64,000 bases of DNA from Ceratothoa steindachneri. Lineage: Eukaryota > Arthropoda > Malacostraca > Isopoda > Cymothoidae. Location: positions 178,973,497 through 179,037,496 of the forward strand of contig OZ018326.1 in the NCBI GenBank assembly GCA_963969495.1. Reading direction: 5' to 3'. This document shows positions 47,787 to 58,535 of the stretch, one piece after another (position 1 is the first letter of the stretch; each line of letters opens with the position of its first letter). Position numbers and translations under genes: made by a program. The notes under the pieces are model-generated. The model had not been told where the DNA came from. It ran no database searches and worked only from the letters and a program-made list of their open reading frames with translations.

Positions 47787-49199
47787 CTACCGCAACAGAT
47801 ATTCAGATCCGACACATGTGCGAACACCATTCTTTAACGTACCCAAAGTAGAGAGACCTGAAAAGTTCGAAAACCAGAGATTGGATAGGCGGGAACCAAT
47901 GGGCTCGATATATAACATACCAACACCATCCCCACACACACCTTTTCTCGTTGTAAATTTCTTTGGGACATTCTTGTGCGTTGGTAAACTCAAAAAAATT
48001 GATGATGTTCGTATCAGTGAAGCCTCGTCCAACTTTATGGATGTGGTTTGGCGAAGAATTCGATAGCACCTCTCTGACCAGTGGAGGGGCTCCACTCCAA
48101 CCATTTTTGTGTGATTAAGGGGTTTACTTTTTGCCATCTTCGTATCCGTCTTCGGGCTGCTACATCTCTGTGATGGAGGTGGCCTCACCTTGTGCTTTTT
48201 CAGGGTGCCCTCAAATAATGTCTTAGTGGACAAGGAGTTTCACCCTCTCCTATATCTAGATGTGAAGCGGCTTTTCCCTTACCCCCTTCTTTGGACCACT
48301 CCACCTCTAGAGCAGCAGTTCCCCCCCCCCCTTTCTTTTACACACATGCTTGCCAAATAAAACAATGAGCAGGTGCCCCGAAATCGATCGTACCTGGTAA
48401 GAATAGCTCGACAGGACTAGGAGTTGGGGGGGAGGAGTCCATTGGACCATGCCTGCCACTGTAATTGACTAGTGTGTCCTGTCCAGGTCAGCGGACCTGC
48501 TCGCTTTCTTTCTCAATGTACGTTGTCCCGCCGCCCCCAAAGACGATAATTAAAGATCATACGTCTAGAAGAGTCCCCGGTCTGGATCTGCGATACATCG
48601 GGGTCAGGGTTGCCAAGTGGAGGGCTCATCTGAGGTAAAAATTAGTCTCGGAGGGTCCATGGCCCAGATGTTAGGGTCTTCCAAGGTATGAACAATGACT
48701 CTGGGATGTCTCGCACCGAGTCTATGTCTGCCCCTGTGAAATATCTGAGGACTCGCGAGAAAAAAGAGAGGATCTCCTTCCCTGGTTTGTTTTCCCCTAT
48801 CAGCAATGGACTTCTGCATTTAAGAGTACCGGTAAGGCTGGTTCATCCCACCTTGAGGCCCCTTCCGATAGTAAAGGAAAGGGCTCTCACCCTCCGCCCT
48901 CCTCTCCTAAAAGGAAGAAAAGGAGAATGGTTCTAATCTTTCGGGGAGAGAGTCCGGGGATGGACGCATTCCCTGCTGTTACGGCAGATGACCGGGCCAC
49001 AACTTGCACATCCCGACCAGAGGTGCCCTAGTGTGGGGAGACTCACAACTAGGGTGATGATTTTCGATGGCTTCAAGCGCTTCTTACCGGGTATTGCACA
49101 ACTCCTGTTACACTTAGTACGACTAACTCAACAAAGGGTACAATGCTAGTTTGTATGCAGCTTTTAATGTTTTAAGTGTGTGTTTAAATTTGAATAATA
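47787..49199. other. Unassigned segment with one 148-codon minus-strand frame
   Basis: The frame 47787-48233 (minus) carries a run of basic residues early (KKHKVRPPPSQR) and no domain I recognise. It overlaps 82- and 88-codon frames, so coding is doubtful. Around 48840-48935 a plus-strand reading gives SSPKRKKRRMVLIF, reminiscent of a basic LINE ORF1 tail, but nothing else supports that. Confidence 0.35.
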
Positions 49200-50130
49200 A
49201 TAATCAATATGGCCGCCCTCGGGGGAAAGCACGCTCTCCAGGCAAGACCTGAAGTTCACGCACACGGAACTGTCGATGATTTAAGCTCGTCGGCGTTTGC
49301 TGTGGCAGAGCTTGCAGTCCTTACCCTCGATATGCGCCCACAAACTCTAGTCAAGAGGATCGAGGTTGGGTGACTGCGGCGGCCAAAATTCCTTCGAACA
49401 GTTCATGTTCGACCCCAATCACTCTTGCTCGGTCTTGGCCGCGTCGAGCGGGTCACCGTCATGCAGAAGATTTAGTCCGCCTTCTTTGTGACTAAGATTT
49501 TCCTGTAATCGTTCAAGATGAGCCTGTAACTGGCCGCTAACCAAACAGGAAGCATCTTCTCACCATTCAAAGCCACGATACCGTGCATCATCACAGAGGC
49601 CGGGTGCTTGGTCGAAGACAAGTAGTGGGTGTCTTAGATGCCCTAGCCGAAGCTTAAGACGTGATTATTCTGCTTGTTGATCACCTGATTTACCGTGATT
49701 TTTCTTCAGAAAAAAAAATGAGAATTCGTTTCTCATGATTCTTCCTGTCGTTGAGAAGGGTAGGACAACGTTCCCGTCGTTTTTCTTTTATACGGTCGGT
49801 GAGCAGAGATCTTCACACGTAACTCAAGCATTTCCGCCCTCCTCTTTGATGGTTCTGGACACTGTGACCAATGAGATGTTCTTCTTCGTGATTGCAGTCA
49901 TTTAGAGCTTCAGAGCACTTTTTTTAGGCCTTTCTCACAGCCAAACGGTTTACAACTTGAGGTCTGCCTGAACGAGGTCGATCTTTTAGGTCTTACCCGA
50001 ATTTATCTTCTCCGCGACTCTTTTCACAGTCATCCAGCTGACGTTGAGCCGCTTGGCTATGCTGAACTTGTGGCCTGTGCGTAGGAGAACAGATATATCT
50101 GTTTTAAGCACGTGCTAAAAAGTAGAACTT
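49200..50130 (-). pseudogene. Decayed mariner-type transposase (DD37D-like)
   Basis: Minus-strand reading through many stops gives, from 50100 downward, a helix-turn-helix part (AKRLNVSWMTVKRVAEKINSG, then KNISLVTVSRTIKEEGG), the block KHPASVMMHGIVALNGEKML, a second-Asp block degraded to FCMTVTR or LHDGDP in two frames, and FWPPQSPNLDPLD then SLWAHIEGK, the third-Asp block of mariner-like transposases. It ends near 49210 with AAI. Stops and shifts occur about every 30 codons, so this is an old copy, unrelated to the 16 and 57 kb mariners. TIRs are not identified. Confidence 0.78.
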
Positions 50131-50330
50131 CGAGTTTGTTTGACGGAACTTTTTCTATCAGACACGTAAACCTTTTGAAAGATCAAAAACAAAATCTGCT
50201 GACAAAAAGTCGCGTGCTCTCACTTATACTGATTTATGAGCTTACAACCTTCAAAACTTTCAATAACTTCCGGATAATGTTTAGGGGACCTTGGCAATGA
50301 TATCATTTGAAAATTAATGTATAACACGCT

Positions 50331-50404
50331 AAGGGCTCAAATATATTTAAAATTAGCCAAATAGTTAAGATGTTATTTCCAAAACAAAATAATTCCTGGG
50401 ATAA
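50331..50404 (-). repeat. Fragment of the 128-bp repeat, inverted
   Basis: The reverse complement reads TTATCCCAGGAATTATTTTG, then GGAAATAACATC.TAACTATT and TTTGAGCCC, matching the first half of the units at 26.7 and 33.6 kb. It borders the GT-rich array. Confidence 0.8.
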
Positions 50405-50407
50405 ATT

Positions 50408-53386
50408 TGGATGGTAATGGTGTAAGTGGTTTAGGTGGTTGTAGTTAGGTGGTGTAGGTGTAGGTGACAGTGAGTGGGTGCGATTGTGGTGTAGGTGGCA
50501 GTGTCGATGGTTGTGGTATACGCGGTGCAGGTGTAGGTGGTTTAGGTCGTTGTGGTGTAGGTGTGTGTAGTATAGATGTTGGTGATGTGGGTGGTGGTGT
50601 AGGTGGTGTAGGGGTGGTGGTGTAGGGGTGGTGGTGTAGGTTGTGTCGATGTAACTAGTGGTGGTAAAGCTGGTGTAGGTGGTGGCGTTGTAGGCAGTGG
50701 TGATGTAAGTTGTGGTAGTGTAGGCGGTGATTTTGTAGTTGTAGGTGGGTGCGGTAGAGGTAGTGTAGGTGGTGGTGGTGTAGGGGTGATGTTTTAGGTA
50801 GTGGTGGTGGTGGTGTAGGCAGTGGTGGTGTAGGAAATGCAGTTGGGGTGGCGCATATGCAGTGGTATATGTGGCGGTAGTGTAGGCGGTGGTGGTGGTG
50901 TAGATGGTGTAGGTGGTTGTTGTGTAGGTCGAGAAGGTGTTGGTGTTGTAGGTGGTGGCGTTGGAGTTGGTGTAGAGGGTGATGGTACAAGTCTGGTCTA
51001 GGTGTAGGTGGTGAGGTTATAGGTGGTGGTGTTGAAGTTGGTGGTGATGCTGCTGTTAGTGATGTAGTTGTAGGTGTTGGTGATGTAATTGTAGGTGATG
51101 TAATTGTAGGTGATGGTGTTTTGGGTAGTGGTGGTGTAGGGGGTGAAGTTAGTTGTGGTGGTGTAGGGTTCGGTAGTGTAGGCGGTGGTGGTGGTGTTTT
51201 AGTGGGCTAGGTGTTGGTGGTGTGGGTGTGATGTAGATGTAGGTGGTGGTAAAGTTAGTGGTGATGTTGCAGGTGGTGATGTAGGTGGCGATGATGTAGT
51301 CAGTGTAGGTGGTAGTGGCATGATGGTAGTGGTGTAGCTGGTGGTGGTGGTGGTGTAGATGGTAGTGGTGTAGCTAGTTTTGGTGTAATTGGTGCTGTCG
51401 CAAGCGATATGGTGTAAACAGTGTAGGCGTATGTGGTGGTGGTATATTTGATGTATGTGTAAACGTGTGGGTGTATGTGGTAGTGGTGTAATTAGTAGTG
51501 GTGGTCTAGGTGATGGTGGTGTAGTTATTGTTGTGTAAGTAGTAGGTGTGGATGTGGTGTAGGCGGTGGTGGTGTAGGTGTTGTAGGCGGTGGTGGCAGT
51601 GGTTCAAGTTACCAGGTGGTGTAGGTAGTGGTGGTGTGGGTGTAGGTGTCGGTAGTGTTGGTGTATATGGTGGTGGTAGTGTAGGTGGTTTAAGTGCAGG
51701 TGTCGACTATATAGGCAAATATGGTAGCGGTGTAGGTTTTGGTTGTGTAGGTGTTGTTTTAGTTAGTGCAGGTGGTCGTATTGTAGGTGGTGGCGTGGTG
51801 TTGTAGATAGTGCAGTTAGTGGGGATATACGTGGTACGGGTGGTTTAGGTAGTGTAGTTAGTGGTGGTCTGTGTGGTGAATAGGGTGTAAGTGATGGTAG
51901 TGGTGGTGAAGGTAGTTGTATAGGTGATGTAGGTGGTGTCGTGTAGGTTATTTAAGTGATGATTCGAAAGAGAATGTAAAAATACTTAAGGGTTTCAAAT
52001 TTCGAAAGTGGCATTGTTTGTGTAAGTGTAGGCGGTGTAGGTGACGGTGGTATAGGTGGTGGTGTTATAGTTGGGGTAGTGTAGGTGGTGTAGGTGTATG
52101 TGGTTGTATATCATGGTGGAGGGGGCGTAGGTGGTGCTGGTGTATTTGTAGGTGGCGGTGTTTTAGATTGTGGTGGTCTAGTTGTAAGGGGAGGTGTAGG
52201 CGGTAGTTGTGTAGGAAGTGCAGTTGGTTTTGGTGTATCTTGCGGTGGTGTAGTTGGTGGTAGTGTAGGCGGTGGTGTTGGTGTAGATAGTGTAGTTAGC
52301 GTTAGTGTAGGTCGTGGTGTAGGCGATTGTTGTATAAGTGATGCAGGTGGTGGTGCAGTTGTGGTGTAGGTGTATGTGATGGAAGTATAGGTGGTGGTGT
52401 TGAAGTTCGTGGTGATGTTGCTGGAGGTAGTCTAGTTGTAGCTGGTGGTATAATTGTAGGTCGTGCTGTTTTAGGTGGTGGTGGTCTAGTTGTAGGTTGT
52501 GGTGGTGGTATAATTGTAGGTGGTAGTGGTGTAGGTTGTGGTGGTTCATGTTGCGATGGTGGTGTAGGCTGTTTTCGTGTAGGTGGTGGTGTAGTTGGTG
52601 TAGGTGGTGTTAGTTGTGCAAGTGTAGGTGTAGGTGGTGGTGTGTAGGTGGCGGTTGTGTAGTTAGTGTGGGTGGTGGTGGTTGTGCAAGTGTAGGTGTT
52701 GGGGTTGTAGGTGGTGGTGATGAAACTTGTAGTAATGTTGCTGGTGGTGGTGTAGATGCAAGTGGTGATGGTGTACTCGGTGATGGTGTAGTTGGTGTGT
52801 GTATAATGTGTAAGTGGTATAGATGGTGGCGGTGTAGGTGTTTTTGGTGTAGTTGGTGATGTTGTAGGTGTTGTAAGTGTAGGTGGTGGTGTAGTCGATG
52901 TAGGTGTAAGCAATGTATGTGTAGGTGGTATAGGTGGTGATTTTGTAGTCGATGCAGGTGTTAGCAGTGTGGGTGTAGGTGGTATAGATGGTAGTGGTGG
53001 TATAGGTGGTGGTGTTGTATGTATTAGCGGTGTAAGTGTAGGTGTAGGTGATGGTGGTGCAGGTAGTGGTAGTGTAAGTGTTAGGGTGGTAGAGTAGGCG
53101 GTTGTGGTGTAAGTGGTGGTGGTGTAGGTGGCGGTTGTGTAGGTAGTGGTAGTTTAAGTGATGGTTGTGTAGGTGGTGTTGATAGTGTAGGTAGTAGTTG
53201 TGTAGGTGGTGATGTAGGTGTATTTGGTGGTGGTGTATGTATGTAGTGGTGGTGTAGGTGATCGTGGTGTTGGTGGTCGTGGTGTTGGTGGTCGTGGTGT
53301 TGGTGGTCGTGGTGATGGTATAGGTGATGGTGGTGTATGTGGTGGTGATGTAAGCGGTGGTGGTGTAGGGTGTGGTGGTGTAGGGG
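50408..53386 (+). repeat. GT-rich minisatellite array, GGTGGTGTA-type
   Basis: About 3 kb built of variants of GGTGGTGTAG with occasional GGTGAT, GGTAGT and AGTGGT, strongly strand-biased (G and T on plus, C and A on minus). Translations give Gly/Val on one strand and His/Thr on the other (e.g. the 203-codon frame at 52302-52913), which are artefacts. A 53-bp piece of the 128-bp repeat interrupts it at 51960-52012. Short GG runs could support two-tier G-quadruplexes. Confidence 0.93.
51960..52012 (-). repeat. Fragment of the 128-bp repeat inside the GT-rich array
   Basis: The reverse complement reads CTTTCGAAATTTGAAACCCT, then TTTTTACATTCTCTTTCGAA, matching the second half of the 128-bp unit in the same inverted orientation as the fragment at 50331-50404. 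Confidence 0.85.
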
Positions 53387-53734
53387 AAAGAATATTAACG
53401 ATAACAGTTAAAAGAATGCATTATATAATGGTTAAAAAAGCGGATGAAGACAAGTTAAAATAATAAAATTGACAATTATTGAGATTAAAGTAAAAACACA
53501 TATAACAATATATAAAATTAATTAATACTTTAATCTCAATAATTGTCAATTTTATTATTTTTACTTGTCTTCATCCGCTTTTTTAACCATTATATAATGC
53601 ATTCTTTTAGATGTTATCGTTAATATTCCTTTCCCTTCTCATTAGTCGATACAGTCACTGAAGATGGTCCTAGTGAAGGTCCGAAACATTCGGCCAGTAA
53701 ATGATTAGTGCAATCACGTTGGTCTTCATATTCC

Positions 53735-53736
<2 letters not shown>
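53387..53736 (+). mobile_element. Fold-back Penelope-terminus-like element, second copy of family A
   Basis: The left arm 53388-53491 and right arm 53527 to about 53630 are inverted copies around a 35-base loop. The sequence matches the arms at 20595-21397 (AATATTAACGATAACAG, AAATTGACAATTATTGAGAT, TAGTCGATACAGTC) but turns back at a different point. The right side continues through the hammerhead-like motif (53654-53694) and GTAAATGATTAGTGCAATCA to a (TA)n tract. The left side abuts the GT-rich array. No coding. Confidence 0.75.
53654..53694 (+). ncRNA. Hammerhead-ribozyme-like motif, family A
   Basis: GUCA, CUGAAGA (53658-53664), one unpaired U, stem II GG-CC and CCU-AGG around AGUGA with a U-U mismatch, GAAA (53683-53686), CAU, U17 (53690, AUU triplet), then CGGC. 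Stem I (GUCA with CGGC) has a mismatch next to the core that the 20.6-kb copy does not have, so this copy keeps the core but has a weakened stem. Confidence 0.5.

Positions 53737-53737
<1 letters not shown>

Positions 53738-53819
<82 letters not shown>
53738..53819. repeat. (TA)n microsatellite
   Basis: Pure TA tract directly following the end of the fold-back element. Confidence 0.95.
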
Positions 53820-53820
<1 letters not shown>

Positions 53821-54587
53821 CTAGCTTGCTCTGAGTAGCTACTTATGAACTTATGATTTCCCTCCTTACTCTCTCTCCCTTCACTTTCTGCTCACTAAGA
53901 TCATTATACCTATTTGCTGATTTCTAAAGTCTTCGGGCCAATCTTTCTCTTCCACCAAGCTTCCTTAACCATATAATAATAATAATGATATGGGTTCATC
54001 GATTTTAACCTTTGGATTTCATCTAACATTTTTTTCTGCATATCGTATGACCATATTTTCTGTTCCTCAATATTTTATTTTAAAAGTCATTGGCTAATCT
54101 TGATTATATCTTGTTCTTCCTTTCTATTTTAACTGAATTGTTCTAGTTAATATTTATACAATCCCAACACATTTGCCTGTGTGTTCTCAAGATTAAAAGT
54201 TTGAGATGCATTTAAAAACTATTATTTTTTACTTCAATTTTTTTACTAGAAAACAAAGTTTTAGTCAAAGGTTGTTTTTCATAGTTTGGGGTAGGGTTGG
54301 TGTGTTTACTTTCATTATACATGCATTGGACATATGGATTTTGATTCGAGAAATGAGTTTTTAGTTCAAAGATATTTTAATTTTCATTCTTATCTATATT
54401 GCCTCATAAAAACACGTTTTTCTTACCCAATAAATCATTTTTTGTAATACCAATTAAAACCTACTTTTGGTGCAAGATCTTGGAACACATTTTCATGAAA
54501 ATACAAAGAAGATGTCTTTTCCCTATGCTGCACACACCTGATTTAACAACACGGGTAAAAATACAAGACAAAGGCAAAATAACTTAC
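53820..54587. other. Presumed intron sequence of the 55-kb gene
   Basis: On the minus strand this follows the splice donor at 54587, so it is inferred to be the start of an intron. No further exon is recognised. T-rich with chance frames only. Confidence 0.4.
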
Positions 54588-55626
54588 TTGTTTTTGTCGA
54601 GTTAATATGTCTGATGGGCATTCTCTGAGGATCACGCTGGAGGTTTCTTTCTGTCTCTCGATCACTGCCCTCCGACAAAAGTAAAGCTCGACGCCCCTCC
54701 AGCATGTTCGTCCATTCACTGTTTCCTTCTTCTTTCAATCCTCCATCGGGATTAGGATCTACAGAGCTCTCAGGGAGGGTATTAAAGAGTTCCTCTGGGA
54801 TGTCTTTATAGCTCTTGATTGCGGCACCGATCACCCTGGGCACAGAGGCTGTCTCTTCACAAAGGCCATTCATGATGCCAGCATCGTTTGCAAGTTTATA
54901 GCGCGCACCTGCCGAGTTGAGATCAGCGTGGAAAGAAGGGCCACGCAGGCTGATGCCACCACAGCCGTCCACAACGGCATCTGAGCCAGAACTGTCTGGA
55001 ATAAAGTCTGTGTCTGGAACCTCACGAGATCTTCGCCCCATGTGGGATGATTCCAGGACCCGCTTTTGTGGTGATTTCGTCTCAACGTTTGGCGCCGCTG
55101 GAATTTCGTTGGTTCTCTGTGCCACTATCGGGAGCCGCGGAGACACGTGAGTTGTATGGCGTCTTACAATTGGATTGCGTTTAGTAGCACGCTTAGGACC
55201 GTTCTCTTCCTTGGATATTTTGGTGTCCACGAACTCGAATTCGCATCGGGAAAAGTCACCCACAACAGTCATGGTTCTGCGAAGAGAGGAAGGCTCCGGG
55301 TACCCAAAGCAAGACTTTTTCACACGGTACTTAATAATTTTGGACTCTGTTTCTTGAGGTTTCGGTTTTTCCTCTTTCTGGGGTTGGGAAACGTCTAGGG
55401 GTTGGCTTTCAAAATATAAGGTTTTGCGCTTCACGTAACCTTCATCCGGTATCGTTTCCACGGTGGTAACAGTGTCCGAAAGAGATCCTTCAGTGAAATT
55501 AATGGGGTCCCCGGAGTGAAATGATTTCCTTACCCAAGAATCTTTAATGACTGTTCGTTTTGGAATGGTCGAACCAATGCCACATTGTAGGGAATCGTAT
55601 ACTGAATGCCTACGTTGTTGTGCCAT
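54588..55626 (-). CDS. First coding exon of an unrecognised host gene
   Basis: Starts at ATG 55626 in a good context (GCAATGG) and is open for 346 codons before a consensus donor (exon ends CAA, intron GTAAGTTATT at 54587), leaving phase 1. The open frame runs 21 codons past the donor to 54523, but that tail is intron. The protein starts MAQQRRHSVYDSLQCGIG. It is rich in Ser, Pro, Glu and Arg/Lys, with basic patches (KRATKRNPIVRR, KRVLESSHMGRRSRE), a KPQETESKIIKYRVKKS stretch, an acidic/Ser run (DTDFIPDSSGSD) and no membrane segment, signal peptide or known domain, so it is probably disordered. Unlike everything around it, it has no stops, balanced base composition and no repeat similarity. 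I cannot assign a function. Confidence 0.72.
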
Positions 55627-56680
55627 TGCTTACGTCGCAAAATGCTTTATAAATATCTATAGGATTTTACCACTCGTTCTTATGCACAAATTATGCTGTA
55701 GAATCTTACCGTACTCGATATCGCGATATATTATTTCGTATTTGATACCTACAGTGAATTTCTGAAATTAATAAACTGGAAATAAGATGAATTTTAATAT
55801 TAATGTTAAAAATGGTCACGTTCAGATCAAATTCGTACTATTTATTTGAAGTTTCGATAAAATGTCAAAATAATTGAAGAAAAAACTTTTTTAGAACTAT
55901 TATGGGGCTGTCTTATTAGCTTACTTCCAGAGATGACACTACTATGTAAACAATCCTGGAATTATGAAGATCAGAAGGTGGACTCCGCTTGTAAAGAGCA
56001 GCAGACTCAAAGTAAAGATTAATTAACCGGAATGATCCTTGGATAAGAAAGCTGTTCGTGGAGTGTACAACTGAAAGATGGTACGTCATGAACAGAAACT
56101 AGTACTGTACGATAAAAATAATACAGCTCTCAAACAGCTCAAGTAATTAGGCAGAGATACGTTAATTTGTAAGAGACAAAGCGAAATGAATCGCAGAATG
56201 TTTATATTTTTGAACAAACAACAAAAGATATTTCGATAGGATAGGACAATTAAAAGAAAAATAACGATTTAAAGTTAGATAAATTGATTTTAAGCATCAA
56301 TCAGACCGCAGAAAGTATAATAATTGACTTTCTTATTTCTCTCTCCTATCCTAAATGATGCAATTGCCATTCGAAAAATTGCATCTCCTTCCGCCAACAA
56401 AAGGATGTGCAGCTATATAGATACATACCTTATACACATTTCATTTTATCTTCTCAAGTTTTTTACAAAACTCCCCTAACATACTTTCTCCGTCAGCCAA
56501 CCTCCTTGGTTTTCTTTTTAATTTTGTACCAAATCTGTTTAAACCTTTCTCCCGTTGTTAAAACAAACAATTCCAAAAATAAGCTAGGAAAGATACTTGG
56601 TCTAGGTACTCTCAGACCTCTAATCTTAAATCATCCAATATTGATTACTCCATTATATTCTTAAATACAGCCGAACCTTT
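55627..56680. other. Upstream region of the 55-kb exon, unassigned
   Basis: No gene. A TATAAA at about 55650 (minus strand) lies only about 24 bases before the ATG, too close to act as a TATA box for that start, so the promoter is not located. AT-rich throughout. Confidence 0.35.
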
Positions 56681-56708
56681 TTTAAGGATTATTCTCAACT
56701 GCTTAATA

Positions 56709-57639
56709 CGAGAGGCGGTCAATAACTTTTGCAATTCGGATATAAGGAAACGAGATATGAGGAAAATTATTTTATTATTTTTCAATATGACTACCCTCGA
56801 CTTCAATGCACTTGCGCCACTTGTCCCTGAGGCTTCGAATTCCCGACAACCAGAAATCCCCCGACTGCTGTTCACTTCACTCCTGGGGGGCGAGCTGGAC
56901 ATCTTCATCGTCCCCAAACCGGCGTCAACGCAGTGCAGCCTTAAGCTGGCGGAATAAAAAGTAGTCACTAGGGGCCAGATCTGGACTGTAGGGGGGATCG
57001 TTGAGGTCCTAGAATCCGCACTCGCGCAGGGCAGCTTGTGCAACTCTGGCCTTGTGGAATTTGACGACGTTAAAGTCGATCATGGGGCGTGAGGTTTCTA
57101 GGGACCCAACGGGCAGAGAACTTAGTCATGGCCAAATTGTCGTGGATGATGTTGATAACACTTCCATGTGATATTCCAAGTTCTCGCTCGATTTCTTCGA
57201 CCTTCACCCGTCGATTTTCGAGGATCCTCCTCTCCACACGGGCCACATTGTCCTCGTTGGTCACGTCTGACAGGCATCCTGGACGGGGGTCATCTTCAAG
57301 GGACTCACGACCATGGCGGAACTCCCTATTCCAGCGAGCAATGGTTGCATAGTAAGGGGTGGTGTCAGTGTACACTGCAACCATGCGTTCATGGATCTCT
57401 TTTGCATTCTTGCTTTCCTTGGTCAAAATTTGATCACTGCGCGGTGCTCAACCTTCTCCATTGTTTAAAAATTTGTGACTGACGATCTGCGATCAGCTAC
57501 TGCTTCTTAAATAGATGAGGCAGGAGCGTGCGGCTGCAGGTCCTGACTTGTCATAACTTGTCCTAACACCCCCACAAACAGCTATTCCCCTTCCTCTGTT
57601 TTGCTCTACCGATTTGCAAAAATTATTGACCGCCCCTTG
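56709..57639 (-). mobile_element. Mariner transposon, copy 2 (931 bp, internally deleted)
   Basis: Ends CGAGAGGCGGTCAATAA (left) and complement of TTATTGACCGCCCCTTG (right), flanked by TA on both sides (56707-56708, 57640-57641). Same family as 16099-17391 but lacking the 363 bases equivalent to about 16451-16813. It is inserted within a unit of the 35-bp satellite. The transposase remnant on the minus strand (57070-57426 and 56645-57043) keeps the DNA-binding half and the third catalytic block region but not the first two Asp blocks, so it cannot self-mobilise. Confidence 0.95.
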
Positions 57640-58535
57640 TAAATAGAATTTGTGAATCATTCCCAAGTACTTTATAAATAGAATTAGTGGATTTTGCTAA
57701 CTATTTAATAAATAGTACTTGGGGGTCTTTACCAACTCTTTAATAATATAGCATTTTAAGATCTTTTTCAAGTGCTTAATGAATACCACTTGTGGATCTT
57801 TGCAAACTTCTTAATAAATAGCCTTCGAATACATTTACCTAGTACTGAATGAATATCATTTGAGTATCTTTCGCAACTGCATAAAAATAAATTTAAAGAT
57901 CTCTCATAAATGTTTAATAAATATCATTTGGAGATATTTCCCCAAGTACTTAATAAATAACCCTTCATAATCTTCCCCCACTTGTTATTAAATAGCATTT
58001 GAATATATTTACCCAGTGCTTAATAAATAGCACTCGAAGATCTTTCACATCGTCTTAATAAATAGCATTTTAAGATCTTTCCCAACTTCTTAAAAAATAG
58101 CAATGTAAGAGCTTTCCCAAGTTCTTAATAAAAAGCATTCGAAGATCTTTCACAAGTCCTTAATAAATAGCACTTGAGGATCTTTCCCAACTCCATAATA
58201 AATAACACTTTAAGATATTTTCCAACTGATTAAAAAATAGATTTTGATGAACTTTACCAACTGCTTAACATATACCCTCTAAAGATCTTTCCATAGGGAT
58301 AAATAAATAGCACTTAAGGATCTTTCTCAACTCCATAATAAATCAAATTTGAGTATCTTTCCCAAGTACTTAATAAATAGCACTTAAAGATCTTTCCCAA
58401 CTACATAATAAATAAAATCTTAAGATCTTTTCAAAGTGATTAATAAATGTTCTTTGAGAATCTTTCCCCAATATTTAATAGATAGCAGTTGAAAATCTTT
58501 CCCAATTACTTAATAAAAAGCTTTTGGCGATCTAA
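57640..58535 (+). repeat. 35-bp tandem satellite
   Basis: About 25 imperfect units of TTAATAAATAGCACTTGAAG followed by ATCTTTCCCAACT.C, period 35-36. One further partial unit (GGATTATTCTCAACTGCTTAA) lies to the left of the mariner at about 56686-56708, so the array originally continued across the mariner insertion site. Confidence 0.9.

Noticed and set aside
52178..52913. His/Thr/Pro-rich minus-strand frames of 123 and 203 codons and Gly/Val-rich plus-strand frames in 50.6-53.4 kb
   Set aside because: They come from the strand-biased GT-rich array. All frames stay open because the repeat rarely forms stops, and no domain is present.
50408..53386. CRISPR-like array
   Set aside because: Short degenerate units without spacers, in animal DNA with LINEs and mariners.
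54523..54587. Hydrophobic C-terminal tail of the 55-kb frame as a membrane anchor or lipid signal
   Set aside because: It lies beyond a consensus GTAAGT donor and is best read as intron.
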